Part shown: piece after piece, positions 1-9,300 of the stretch
Position numbering within the stretch: the first letter of the stretch is position 1
Layout of the letters: each line of letters opens with the position of its first letter
Assembly (NCBI GenBank): GCA_016219875.1
Contig: JACRJZ010000089.1
Span: 1-64,000, forward strand
Reading direction: 5' to 3'
DNA length: 64,000 nucleotides
Source: Verrucomicrobiota bacterium
GTDB lineage: Bacteria; Verrucomicrobiota; Verrucomicrobiia; Limisphaerales; JACRJZ01
The notes under the pieces: model-generated
What the model saw: only the letters and a program-made list of their open reading frames with translations
The model's database searches: none
Told to the model about the DNA's origin: nothing
Position numbers and translations under genes: made by a program

Positions 1-1
1 A

Positions 2-142
2 GCGGACCACGAGTTCTTGCTGAAGGGAGACGTGTTCACGGCGGACTTTTTGGAGATGTGGGTGAGCCACAAGCGCAAGGAAGCCGACGCCCTGCGCCTG
101 CGTCCCCATCCCTACGAGTTCTTCCTCTACTACGACGTGTAG
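2..142 (+). CDS. glnA: Glutamine synthetase, C-terminal end (partial)
   Basis: The window opens inside this gene; 46 codons and a TAG stop remain. The translated tail contains DHEFLLKGDVFTADF, then a run ending RLRPHPYEFFLYYDV. That is the characteristic C-terminus of type I-like glutamine synthetase (glutamate + ammonia + ATP to glutamine). The HEFLL stretch and the final RLRPHPYEF.LYYD block are conserved through the GlnA family. The active-site domain lies upstream of the window, so catalytic residues and adenylylation status cannot be judged. The gene converges on the phospholipase gene downstream. The gap between them holds two palindromes that could end transcription from both sides. 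Confidence 0.88.
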   Translation, partial: ADHEFLLKGDVFTADFLEMWVSHKRKEADALRLRPHPYEFFLYYDV

Positions 143-262
143 AAGAGGGGTACGCAGAAGGTTCGGCGGTTGAGTCGTGCCAGCCACTCGCCGCGTGAAC
201 TGAGGAACCAGCGGCGCGGGGCGCAAGCTCCGCGCCGTTTTCCTTTTCGCCTTGCTCACAAA

Positions 263-349
263 CTTCCACACAGATTCAGGGCGGAACGCAGATGTGAGGA
301 AAGTCCTTCAGAAAATGAATCGGCGTTCCGCCCTGAATCTGCGTGGAAG
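263..349. repeat. Long imperfect inverted repeat downstream of glnA
   Basis: Arms at about 263-289 and 323-349 pair over roughly 25 bp (left arm includes CAGATTCAGGGCGGAACGC), with a loop of about 33 nt. It lies between convergent genes, so it may act as a bidirectional terminator. It also fits the window-wide pattern of dispersed palindromes. No second copy of this exact core was seen. Confidence 0.7.
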
Positions 350-437
350 TTTATGGGCAGTGAGCAGGTCCGAAAAGAATGGAGGGCTTTGGTCCGCATC
401 CTCAGGACTCCTGATCCCGTGGAAATGATGTGGCCCG

Positions 438-500
438 CCCGGTGAGGGCACCGGGCCTACAGTGTTGCGCGAGAGCTGTAGGCCGGGTCCCCAGACCCGG
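438..500. repeat. Compound hairpin between glnA and pldA
   Basis: Nested complementary segments: CCGGGCCTACAG pairs with CTGTAGGCCGGG, and the outer parts are themselves small hairpins (CCCGGT..ACCGGG and CCGGGTCC..GACCCGG). The architecture, short hairpins nested in a larger one with a TAG(G)C boundary, resembles PE2 elsewhere in the window. The gap 143-550 holds nothing else I can recognise. Confidence 0.6.
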
Positions 501-550
501 CGTTAGGCGACCAGGAGGCCTGAACTTGGTGGGCGTGACTCGTTGCGCCC

Positions 551-1807
551 CTACCGGTACAGGGAGAAGCCTACGCGAAAGGCGTCGCTCCGCTCTTTGT
601 AGCGCAGAAAAGTTTCCCCATAGCCAGTGAAATACTGCGCGTGCAGGTACCACGTCAGACCCAGCCACGGAATCTGCTTCAGCGGGAAGCTGAGATCGAG
701 TTGCACGCTGCCATGGTCGAAACTGTCTCCGCCGCGAACGCGCGTTTCCAGTTGCAGGCCGTGGACCCAACCGACGGTGGCGGCCAGTTCGGCGTGGCCG
801 CGGTAATCGGCGATGTCCGGGTTGTCGCTCAGGTCCATCACATAGAACCAGGCCCGCGGCGACAGCGTCACCTGGAAGGCATTCGTGCCGCCGAACACGA
901 GGCTGGGCTTCAGATAGACGTAGTTCAGGCTGCGTGAATCGGCGCCGCTTTTCCCGTTCGACTCATGCAGCACCCCGCCTTGCAGATCGAGCCGGAGCCA
1001 CTCGGTGGTCCCGGCCGCCACCACCTTTCTGTGCTGATAGAGCAGCTCCGGCTTGTAGCTGGTGTCGATGAACGGCGACGACGATGCGCCGAGGTCCCAC
1101 ATCGCCGTTTGCGTGTAGCCGACGTGCAAGTTCGACACCGACGCCACCGCACGCCCCAACCCCGCCGCGGGATCGAACAACCGATATTTGAAGCTGACTT
1201 GGAACTTCGTCGTGGGCGAGCCGGACTTCGCGATGAAGTAAAACGGCTCGTGCGGGAAGAAATGCCGCTTGAAGAAGTCCGCGGGATCAGCCGTGGCGAT
1301 TTGCTGCCACTCGCTGTCCGGCTTGGCGGCTTTCTCTGGCTCGCTCGGTGCGGCGGGCTTGGCCACGGAACGCGGCCCTTGAACTTCGAGCACCAGGCGG
1401 TTCGCGCCCACGGACGACACGTCCAGCACCACTTGTCCGGACAGCGCGGCCGGCACGGCGAGCAGATATTCGCGCCGGACAAAACTGCCGGGAGCGAGAG
1501 CGACGGTCGGTTCTTCGGCCGGCTGGCGTTGTTTCAACACGGCTTCCCAAGGACTCGCTCCCGAACTGAGCCGGCATGGGATTTCTTTCCTGAACGACAC
1601 CGTCACCCCACGCTGGGAAGGGTTGAAGTAGTGCAGCCAAAAACTGGCCACGCTGCCCGCCTTGATCGGTTCAGAAGGCGCCACCACCACCGAGGTGACT
1701 TCCTGAGCCGAACCAGCCCACGCGAGGAAAATCCCCGCCGCCACCGCTGTAAACCACCCCGCCCGTGCGGGCGTGAAGCCTCTACCGCGACACAGTTCTG
1801 AATTCAT
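551..1807 (-). CDS. pldA: Outer-membrane phospholipase A
   Basis: About 418 residues. OMPLA hydrolyses acyl chains of phospholipids in the outer-membrane leaflet. The diagnostic segment HESNGKSGADSRSLNYVY is present (His about 281, Ser about 283 from the chosen start). The distance from the Ser to the conserved Asn of SLN is 12 residues, as in E. coli OMPLA (His142, Ser144, Asn156). The N-terminus has a signal peptide ending near WAGSAQ. Before the barrel there is an extra domain of about 140 residues and a Pro/Ala/Lys-rich linker, so the protein is longer than the enterobacterial enzyme. The ATG at 1807 was chosen because it sits just before the signal sequence; an upstream TTG is also in frame. 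No clear Shine-Dalgarno sequence is visible at either. Confidence 0.85.
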   Translation of the reverse strand: MNSELCRGRGFTPARAGWFTAVAAGIFLAWAGSAQEVTSVVVAPSEPIKAGSVASFWLHYFNPSQRGVTVSFRKEIPCRLSSGASPWEAVLKQRQPAEEPTVALAPGSFVRREYLLAVPAALSGQVVLDVSSVGANRLVLEVQGPRSVAKPAAPSEPEKAAKPDSEWQQIATADPADFFKRHFFPHEPFYFIAKSGSPTTKFQVSFKYRLFDPAAGLGRAVASVSNLHVGYTQTAMWDLGASSSPFIDTSYKPELLYQHRKVVAAGTTEWLRLDLQGGVLHESNGKSGADSRSLNYVYLKPSLVFGGTNAFQVTLSPRAWFYVMDLSDNPDIADYRGHAELAATVGWVHGLQLETRVRGGDSFDHGSVQLDLSFPLKQIPWLGLTWYLHAQYFTGYGETFLRYKERSDAFRVGFSLYR

Positions 1808-1864
1808 CCGGGGATGCTCGGCAAGAGCCGGCGGGGTTTCAAACAAAAAGGCGCCGTGCCTTGC

Positions 1865-4800
1865 TCACGGCATAGCCACGAGCGTCTGGCCCGTTCTGGG
1901 CGCAGTCGCGGGGAAATGGACGGCGCGGCCTTTGGCGGGCGCGACCTTGACGTAGTACTCCAGATCGTCACTGCCACCGCCGAACGTCGCCGAGTAAACG
2001 CCGCGTGATACCGACGTGAGTGGCGCTTTCGTGAAGTCACCCCGGCCCATCGTCCGCCAATAGACCGCCGCATCGGCGGGCGGTTGCTCGGAGAGAATCA
2101 GCACGCGCAACTCCAGCCGTTCGCCAGGCGCAAAGCTGCTGCGCACGGTGGGCACGATTACCCGCATCGGGCCACGGTACGCCTTGGGCGGCTGCGCGTC
2201 GGCGGGGAGCGCTTCCCCGAGGAGCTTGGCCAACTCGTCGCCGGTCTTGCCCAACAAGTCCGGCTGGCAATGCGATTCCCAGTTCATCACCGTGCCGAGT
2301 TCGCCGGGATTGCTCACGGTGGCGAGCAGATGGTCATAGACTTTGCCGAGCAGCGCGATCTTCTCGCGGCGCAGCGGCAGGAGCGACTGCCTGGCGAGTT
2401 CCCTCTGCTTCGCGGCATTCTTCTCCGTTTTCACTTCGCCGACGGCGTTGGTGTACTCGCCCCACTTGCAGTTGAGTTCGCCCATCGCCTGCATAGTGCG
2501 GAAGGTGTTCAGCCACCACGCGAATCGCTCGCGGCTGCCCGCGCCGGAAACGCGCGGCGCGAGCGTGGCCAACTCGTCCGCGAAAGCGTAATCCTTCTTC
2601 ACCTCGGCCCATTTTCGCGCGTCGGGCCGGATGCCGCCGGGGCCGTGAATCCAGTCGGATGGACGCGGCAGCTTGCCGTCAATGCGGGCGAAGATCGCCG
2701 CGGCCGGCTCGGTGATTTCCCGGCCGAACTGCGCGCGGGCCCAGTCGCGGTAGAAGTCGCCCACGGGCGGGAACTTCTGGCGGTCGGTCGCTTTGTCTTC
2801 CGGCCAGTCGGCCTCGAAGTCTTTGTAGGCCGGGCCGCCGCAGTTGATCTTCTTGGTCACCGGGCCTTCGACGACGATGGCCGCGATGGACGGATACTCG
2901 ACGCGCGGCGCGAAAGTGATGTCCAGCCAGCCGTCGCTCACCGCCACGTTGGTGTAAGTGAAATCGAACGCGCGGTCTTTGCCCACCCGGGCGAAGATGT
3001 CGAGGTTCTCGATCTCGCGCTGTCCCTGCACGATCACATCGAAGGCCCGCTTGCCCGCCTCCTTGTAGTTCGGCTCGCAGAACTTGAGCGTCACCGTGTA
3101 GCTCCCGTTGGGCACGGACAAATGATAGGCCAGGACGTTGTAGCGGACGGTCTGGTAGAGCGGCCCGTCCTCGGTGTCGGCGATCTGGTTGTTCGGAAAG
3201 TTGGCGAACTTGCCGCCGACCGGTCCAGGCTGGCGCGGCGGCTCGGCTTGGCGGCGCGCTTCGTCGGCCCAGTCGCCTTGCTCCCACGCGGCCTGCGCCA
3301 GCGCGGACACCGCGGGGCCGAGCACGCGCGTGCGCCAGTGGATGCCCAGGAGGCCGTCGCAACCGTAGCGCAGCGCGTCGAAAGCGTCGCGGCGCATCCG
3401 GCCCGCCCAGAGTTGCATCGACGTGAGCGCGGGATCGTCTTCGAGCCAGGGGATGGCCCACTTGCCGCGGCCCTTTACTTCGACAAAGCCTTTGTCCACG
3501 GGCGTCTTACCGACTTCACGGTTGATGCAACTGACGGCGATGTCTTTCGGGAGAATCTTGTCGAACATGGCGCGGTCTTGCTGCGGCCCCAGCACCCAGC
3601 CGCACGTCGCGAGCTTGAACGGCGGGTTCACTTTCTTGTGCGCGGCGATGGCAGCGTTCAGGTCGTTGGTGACGGCGGCGATCTGCTCCGGCTTGGTCCC
3701 TTCCCAGGTCCAGCCTTCCGGCGTCCAGAACCAGTAATAGTCGAGCGGATAAACCTGCGCGGCGCGGCGGAAGAGACCCTCGTAAAGCTCCTGCTTCACG
3801 GCTTGGTCTTTGGCGTCCTTGCCTTGCTGCTTGAGGCGGTCGCGCACGAGCTTCGGGACGGTGAGCGCCGTCTCCGTTCCGACGCACGTTTGAATGCCGA
3901 GCCGGCGTGCATGCGTGAAAGCCTCGCGCAACAGGCCGGCGGCGCGGCTAAAGACTTCGTTGTGCCCGGCGGCATTGGTCGGATTCGGAATGTGGCCCCA
4001 CATCACCTCGGCGCCGAAGTCGTCGCGCTCGAACAACTGCGCCGCGCCGAACGTGTAGTCGCTGGTCTTCTTCGGTGCGTAGCCCCAGTTGCCGCGGAGC
4101 GTGTTCTGGTAGCTCGACGGGTAGCTGAACTTCACCGCGCTGCCCTCGCCGATGTTGTTTGGCGTGCCGATCCAGACCGTCGGCTCGGCGTTCGGGCCGC
4201 CTTCGGGATACGTGTGCAGGCCGAAGAAGTTCATGCGCAGCTTGGGCAGTTGGGAGAAAACGGCCTTGTAGTCGTCGAGGTTCCACCAGTCCGGCCCTTC
4301 GGGGAAATCGTGGAAGGGCTGGATGCCGCGCAGCGCGAACAGCGGCCGACCGACTTCCTCAAGCGAAGGCAGGCGAAGCGGCGTCTGCTGAGAGAACCGC
4401 TGGAGCTTCTCCGCACCCTTGCCCGTCACGGTGGAAGGCGCGGTCAGGAAAAGGCGATCATCCGGCACGACATCGCCGTGCAGGTAGAAGCGCACGCCGA
4501 GGTGCTCTGCCAGGCGGTAAGCCCCGTAGAGCGTGCCGAGCGCGTCGCCGCCTGCCACCAAGACCACCGGCCGGCCCTTGGCGCGCAGGGATCGGAGGCA
4601 GTACTGCTCTGCTTTCAGCCCTGCGACCACGGATGACAAACTGCCGGGTACATCCGCTGTCGTGCCGACAACCGCGCTCACGACTGGGCGGTCCTTTTGG
4701 GCCACGACGATGACGCCGGCGGCGGCGAGTTCGTTCTCCGCTTGCACGATGGGCAGCAGCCTGCCCGTGCGCAGATAGACGTAGCGACGGACCTCGCGGG

Positions 4801-4975
4801 CGGCCAGCGTTTCCATCGCCGTCGCGCCGCGCGGGCTGACAATAGCGAGGTCGGCAGCAGCGGCCGCCGCCGAGGACTGGAAGTGGCCGTGCAGCGTGGC
4901 CAAGGCGGCGAGGAGGAAGATGCGGGTGGAGCCGTTCACAAGAGCGGGGCCTTTCTTGATGCGCAGTTGAGTCAT
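1865..4975 (-). CDS. Secreted DUF4838 / GH67N-like glycosidase with internal malectin domain
   Basis: 1036 residues. A signal peptide covers about residues 1-38. Then comes an alpha-glucuronidase N-terminal-type domain (AREVRRYVYLRTGRLLPI near residue 60) and a long DUF4838-type region resembling family 67-like glycosidases (HDFPEGPDWWNLDDYK, then W-rich stretches such as YYWFWTPEGWTWEGT). A malectin-type carbohydrate-binding domain lies at about 595-700 (DGPLYQTVRYN, YTVTLKFCEPNYKEAG, FDVIVQGQ, FTYTNVAVSDGWLDITF). The C-terminus is helical and ends in a beta-sandwich. Such proteins are common in Verrucomicrobiota and Planctomycetota and are thought to act on plant or algal polysaccharides. 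Substrate and catalytic residues cannot be assigned from sequence. It stands alone, with repeat-filled gaps on its upstream side. Confidence 0.72.
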   Translation of the reverse strand: MTQLRIKKGPALVNGSTRIFLLAALATLHGHFQSSAAAAAADLAIVSPRGATAMETLAAREVRRYVYLRTGRLLPIVQAENELAAAGVIVVAQKDRPVVSAVVGTTADVPGSLSSVVAGLKAEQYCLRSLRAKGRPVVLVAGGDALGTLYGAYRLAEHLGVRFYLHGDVVPDDRLFLTAPSTVTGKGAEKLQRFSQQTPLRLPSLEEVGRPLFALRGIQPFHDFPEGPDWWNLDDYKAVFSQLPKLRMNFFGLHTYPEGGPNAEPTVWIGTPNNIGEGSAVKFSYPSSYQNTLRGNWGYAPKKTSDYTFGAAQLFERDDFGAEVMWGHIPNPTNAAGHNEVFSRAAGLLREAFTHARRLGIQTCVGTETALTVPKLVRDRLKQQGKDAKDQAVKQELYEGLFRRAAQVYPLDYYWFWTPEGWTWEGTKPEQIAAVTNDLNAAIAAHKKVNPPFKLATCGWVLGPQQDRAMFDKILPKDIAVSCINREVGKTPVDKGFVEVKGRGKWAIPWLEDDPALTSMQLWAGRMRRDAFDALRYGCDGLLGIHWRTRVLGPAVSALAQAAWEQGDWADEARRQAEPPRQPGPVGGKFANFPNNQIADTEDGPLYQTVRYNVLAYHLSVPNGSYTVTLKFCEPNYKEAGKRAFDVIVQGQREIENLDIFARVGKDRAFDFTYTNVAVSDGWLDITFAPRVEYPSIAAIVVEGPVTKKINCGGPAYKDFEADWPEDKATDRQKFPPVGDFYRDWARAQFGREITEPAAAIFARIDGKLPRPSDWIHGPGGIRPDARKWAEVKKDYAFADELATLAPRVSGAGSRERFAWWLNTFRTMQAMGELNCKWGEYTNAVGEVKTEKNAAKQRELARQSLLPLRREKIALLGKVYDHLLATVSNPGELGTVMNWESHCQPDLLGKTGDELAKLLGEALPADAQPPKAYRGPMRVIVPTVRSSFAPGERLELRVLILSEQPPADAAVYWRTMGRGDFTKAPLTSVSRGVYSATFGGGSDDLEYYVKVAPAKGRAVHFPATAPRTGQTLVAMP

Positions 4976-5142
4976 GGTGCGACCGTTGTTTGCGGGACGA
5001 AGGAACCGCGGTCAAGGCGAAAGACGGAAGTATCTGGCCGCCCGGCCACGGTTTGGTATTCCGCCGTCGGCACGCTTTGACCCTTGGTGGCGCAGGACAG
5101 GTTTTGGAAATCCGCAACACAAGAGGCTTTTTCAAAACCTCC

Positions 5143-5216
5143 TGGTTGGTGGGGCGAGCGTACTCGCGAGCCGGATGCCGCGTGTTTCCCCGGCTCGCGA
5201 GTACGCTCGCCCCCCC
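5143..5216. repeat. PE4 palindrome, copy 1
   Basis: Inverted arms containing GGCGAGCGTACTCGCGAG and its complement are separated by about 18 nt. A second copy lies at 34856-34936 with nearly identical arms. This copy is flanked by GGCTTTTTCAAAACC (5125-5139) on the left and GGTTTTGATAGAGGCT on the right. These resemble the PE1 terminal repeats, which suggests a shared insertion mechanism with a different core. Confidence 0.8.
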
Positions 5217-5419
5217 GCGGTTTTGATAGAGGCTCATGTGTTTATTCCTTTTCTCATTTCCTGGCGGGCCGGCGTGGGCCAGCCCGTTTCCTTTGTTGTT
5301 TTGGTTTGCCGCACGCGCGGCTCGCTGCGACTCCGCGCCGAAAGAGAACGAGCGGAAGTGACAGCAAATCTGGGTTCTGGACTCGCTTCGTGTTCTCGAG
5401 CGCTGCCGGGTCAGCCTCG

Positions 5420-5572
5420 TAGCACAGATTTTCAATCTGCCGTATCGCAGGATTGCATCCTGCGGGGCGCTTGGCGGCGGACGGGCACCCGGCGGTGGGC
5501 CGGCGCCCGAACTGCGGCCAATGCCCTGCCGATTGAAAATCGGCGATACGGCAGGTTGGAAAACCTGCGCTA
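5420..5572. repeat. PE2 compound palindrome, copy 1
   Basis: Starts TAGCACAGATTTTCAATCTG and ends CAGGTTGGAAAACCTGCGCTA. Inside are further short hairpins (GCAGGATTGCATCCTGC, GCCGATTGAAAATCGGC). The remaining intergenic sequence 4976-5594 shows no gene. Confidence 0.8.
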
Positions 5573-5594
5573 CCACTGGCGACGGGGCGTGCCC

Positions 5595-6312
5595 TCACCT
5601 CGGCACGGCCACGAAAGCCGGGACGATCCGCTTGTTGCCCGCCTTGTCCGTCGCCTCGTAGCGCAGCGTGTACACGCGGCCCCGCCCCGTGGGCGAACGC
5701 TCCGCCCGCACCTGGCCCGCCCGGTCCGCCGTGTTCAACGCCCAGCCCACGATGTCACCCGGCACATCGCCGCCGCCGGTGCCGCTGTCCGGCTCGCTGC
5801 TCGTCACCGACACCAGCGTGAAGCCGTTCGCGCCCGACAACAGGTCCACCACCCCCACCGTCACCCGGATGTTCACCAGCCGATGATCCGCCGGCCGGAG
5901 CAGCGCGGGCAACGCCACCGCCACCACCACCGGCGGCGTCTTGTCCAGCTTCACCGTCACCGTCCGGGCCGCCGCCAGATTCCCCGCGTGGTCCCGGGCG
6001 CGATACGTGATCGTCGTCGTGCCTTCCCGGGTGATGGGAATGACCGCGCTGGCGCCGGGCACCGTGGTGCTGGCCAGGCGCTGCGCCCCGCTGGCGCTGT
6101 AAATCATCTCCTTCACGCCCGAACCGCCGGCGTTGTCCGTCGCGCTCAGGTTCACGCTCACGTTGGCGTTGGCGTCACCAGCGCGCTGCTGGCCGGAGGC
6201 AACGTGTCCGTGGGCGGTGCCACCGGCGTGGCGATGACCACGGCGAAGGTCGAGAAATGGCCCGTCACCCCCACGAACCGCACGAAGGCCGGCGTCGGGC
6301 TGCCGGGGTACA
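5595..6312 (-). pseudogene. Frameshifted relic of a secreted-protein C-terminal module
   Basis: The relic translates in two frames. The upstream frame gives PAFVRFVGVTGHFSTFAVV and runs to LVTPTPT, then stop. The downstream frame gives NVSVNLSATDNAGG and continues to KAGNKRIVPAFVAVPR. The two parts line up in order with the intact C-terminus of the LamG protein at 14848-18438 (PAFVQFNGVAGHFSTYAVV ... TPTPNGLGWNKDNVTVNLSATD ... KAGNTLKLPALVAVPK). At the junction (about 6160-6175) the homologue has seven more residues, so a short deletion with frame loss has occurred. The relic starts right at the stop codon of the PATR gene upstream. It is probably non-functional unless frameshifting occurs. 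Confidence 0.75.
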
Positions 6313-9300
6313 TCACTGTGGAATGATCCGGACACGATAGAAGCGGTTGCTCGAAGTCAGGGCGTCCAGTTTGCTGGCGGTGTTGCTGAGGGGGGTCACA
6401 TCGCCGGGGACGCCGATCCAGTTGGAAGTGTTGAGGTCGGAATTGAACTCCAGCCGATAGGTGGTGTTCGAAACGGCTGTCCAGAGGAGCCGAATGTCCG
6501 GCCCGGACAACTCCGGCGGCAGCAGAATTGGCCGAGGAACCGCGAAGACCTCGCTGACGCTGACGATCACCGAGTTGGCGGTGGTGCTCATCTGCATCGC
6601 AACTTCGTTGGACGGGTAACGGAAATTCGCGAACGTACCGTTGCGCACGCCAGCGGTCAGGACCGTGAACGAATCGTTGGGGGCGGGAATAAACCCGTTG
6701 ATCAGACTGGCGACAAGAGTCCCGTTCAACGTGACGGCGCCGGCCACTTGGAGCCGACCGTAGCCCGTGCCGGGAGTCGTGCCACCGATGGCGCAATTGA
6801 GCAGCGCATCGGTCGTGCAAGCGTAACCCCCATTCGCCGCCAGGATGCCGCTCTGAATCTCCACGGTGTGGTAATTGTTGAAGGCCATCCCGCCGGCCAC
6901 GGTCGTCGTCCCGGCACTGACGGATTTGCGGAACGTGCCCGCGTTGTCAAACCGCGGGCCGGCCGTGAAGGTGTAGTTCAGGCTGGCGGCGGCGCGGACC
7001 TCGAAGAGCGCGCCGGCCCGGTTGGTGACGACCACATTGTTGCCGATCGCGATGTTCCCGCCTGTCCAGAGCACCGTCCCGCCGTTCTCCAACGTGCGCC
7101 CGCCGAAGAGACTCACGAGGTTGCCGAGGGTGAGCGTGGCGCCTGGCGCGACGAGGGTCCGCCCACTCCCGCTCATCGTCCCGCCCGTCCAGTCCATCTG
7201 GTTCAGCACCGTCACCACCTGGCCGCCGCTCAACGTGCCGCTGTCCATGTTCACCACCGCCGGGGTCACCGTGCCCGTGCCGCTGAAGTTCGCCGTGCCG
7301 CCGGAGACGATCAGCGCGTTGTTCGTGCAAAAGTAATTCCCCGTCAGATTGGCCACACCGGCGTCGAACCGGTTGGTGCCACTCACATTGACCAGCCCGG
7401 CCAGATTCGCGGTCGCGCCACTCACGATGAACTGAGCCGCTCCCGCAATGCTCGAAGCCGCGCTGGAAGTGAAGGTGCCGCCGGACAGGTTCAGCGTGGT
7501 GCCGACGCCCAGATCGAAAGTGCTGTCGTTCACGCCGCCGCCGCCCAGATTCAGCGTGCCGGTTAGGATCTCCACCGTGCCGTAATTGTTGAAGGCCATC
7601 CCGCCGGCCACGGTTGTCGTCCCGGCACTGACGGCTTTGCGGAACGTGCCCGCGTTGTCAAACCGCGGGCCGGCCGTGAAGGTGTAGTTGAGGCTGGCGG
7701 CGGTGCGGACCTCGAAGAGCGCGCCGGGCCGGTTGGTGACGACCACATTGTTGCCGATTGCGATGTTCCCGCCCGTCCAGAGCACCGTCCCGCCGTTCTC
7801 CAACGTGCGCCCGCCGAAGAGACTCACGAGGTTGCCGATGGTGAGCGTGGCGCCCGGCGGAATGACCGTCCGCCCACTCCCGCTCATCGTCCCGCCCGTC
7901 CAGTCCATCTGGTTCAACACTGTCAACCTCTGGCTGCCGCTCAACGTGCCGCTGTCCATGGTCACCACCGCCGGAGTTACCGTGCCTGTGCCGCTGAAGT
8001 TCGCCGTGCCGCCGGAGACGACCAGCGTGTTGTTCGTGCAGAAGTAATCGCCCGTCAGATTGGCTGTCCCACCGTCGAACCGGTGGGTGCCGCTCACATT
8101 GACCAGCCCGGCCAGATTGGCGGTCGCCCCACTCACGATGAACTGAGCCGCACCCGCAATGCTCGAAGCCGCGCTGGAGGTGAAGGTTCCCCCGGACAGG
8201 TTCAGCGCGGTGCCGGCGCCCAGATCGAAGGTGCTGTCGTTCACCCCGCCGCCGCCCAGATTCAGCGTGCCGCTCTGGATCTCCACCGTGCCGTAATTGT
8301 TGAAGGCCATCCCGCCGGCCACGGTCGTCGTCCCGGCGCTGACGGTTTTGCGGAACGTGCCCGCGTTGTCAAACCGCGGGCCGACCGTGAAGGTGTAGTT
8401 GAGGTTGGCGGCGTGGCGGACCTCGAAGAGCGCGCCGGCCCGGTTGGTGATAGACACATTGTTGCCGATCGCGATGTTCCCGCCCGTCCAGAGCACCGTC
8501 CCGCCGTTCTCCAGCGTGCGCCCGCCGAACAGACTCACGAGGTTGCCGATGGTAAGCGTGGCGCCCGGCGCGACGATGGTCCGCCCGCTCCCGCTCATCG
8601 TCCCGCCGTTCCAACTGGAGCTACCGTGGACGGTCAGAGCGCCGGTGCCGGTCAGGGTCGGCGCCCTGTTGGAGTTGCCCAAGGTGAGCTTGCCACAGTC
8701 CACGGAACTGTTGAGCGTGACGGTGACGTTGTTCGTGATGATCACGTTGTCGCTCAGCCCGGGCACCCGGTTGGGCTTCCAGTTCGAGGCGACCTGCCAG
8801 TCCCCGCCGGCGGAATTCGTCCAGGCAATGTCCGTTGCGGGGAGGTGGGTCAGGACCACGTCGTTGGCGGTGCCGCCGGCGTAGTTGATCTCGAACAGTT
8901 CGGTTCCGATGAACAGTTTCGCGTTTTGAGGCAACCCGGTGAACGTGCCCGTGACGGCGTCCGTGTCGTCATTGGCGATGAGGGTGAACTGGTCGTTGGG
9001 GGCGGACGCGAATCCGAGGAACGCATCCAGCGTGATACCCGTCAGGTTGACGGTGCCGCGCACATCGAGCTGGTCATGGCCGCTGCCGGGGGTTGTTCCG
9101 TTCAACTCGATCTGCAGCGTGCCGCTGCCAAGCGCGTCCGCATTGAAGTTGCCGCACGTCAGGATGCCGGGGCTGTTGCCCGGCGCGATGGTGGAGGGGC
9201 CTCCATTCAGCGTGATGGGCCCGACGGTGCCGGAGCCCCTGAATGCCGTGCCCGCGTTGATCTGGATGGCGCTCTGGGGTTGCAGCCCCTCCACCGTGAG

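Noticed and set aside
2084..4636. Long open frame on the plus strand
   Set aside because: It is antisense to the DUF4838 gene; composition is Arg/His/Gly-rich with no domain, as expected for a GC-rich shadow frame. The same holds for long antisense frames opposite the PATR gene, cusA and the S74 gene.
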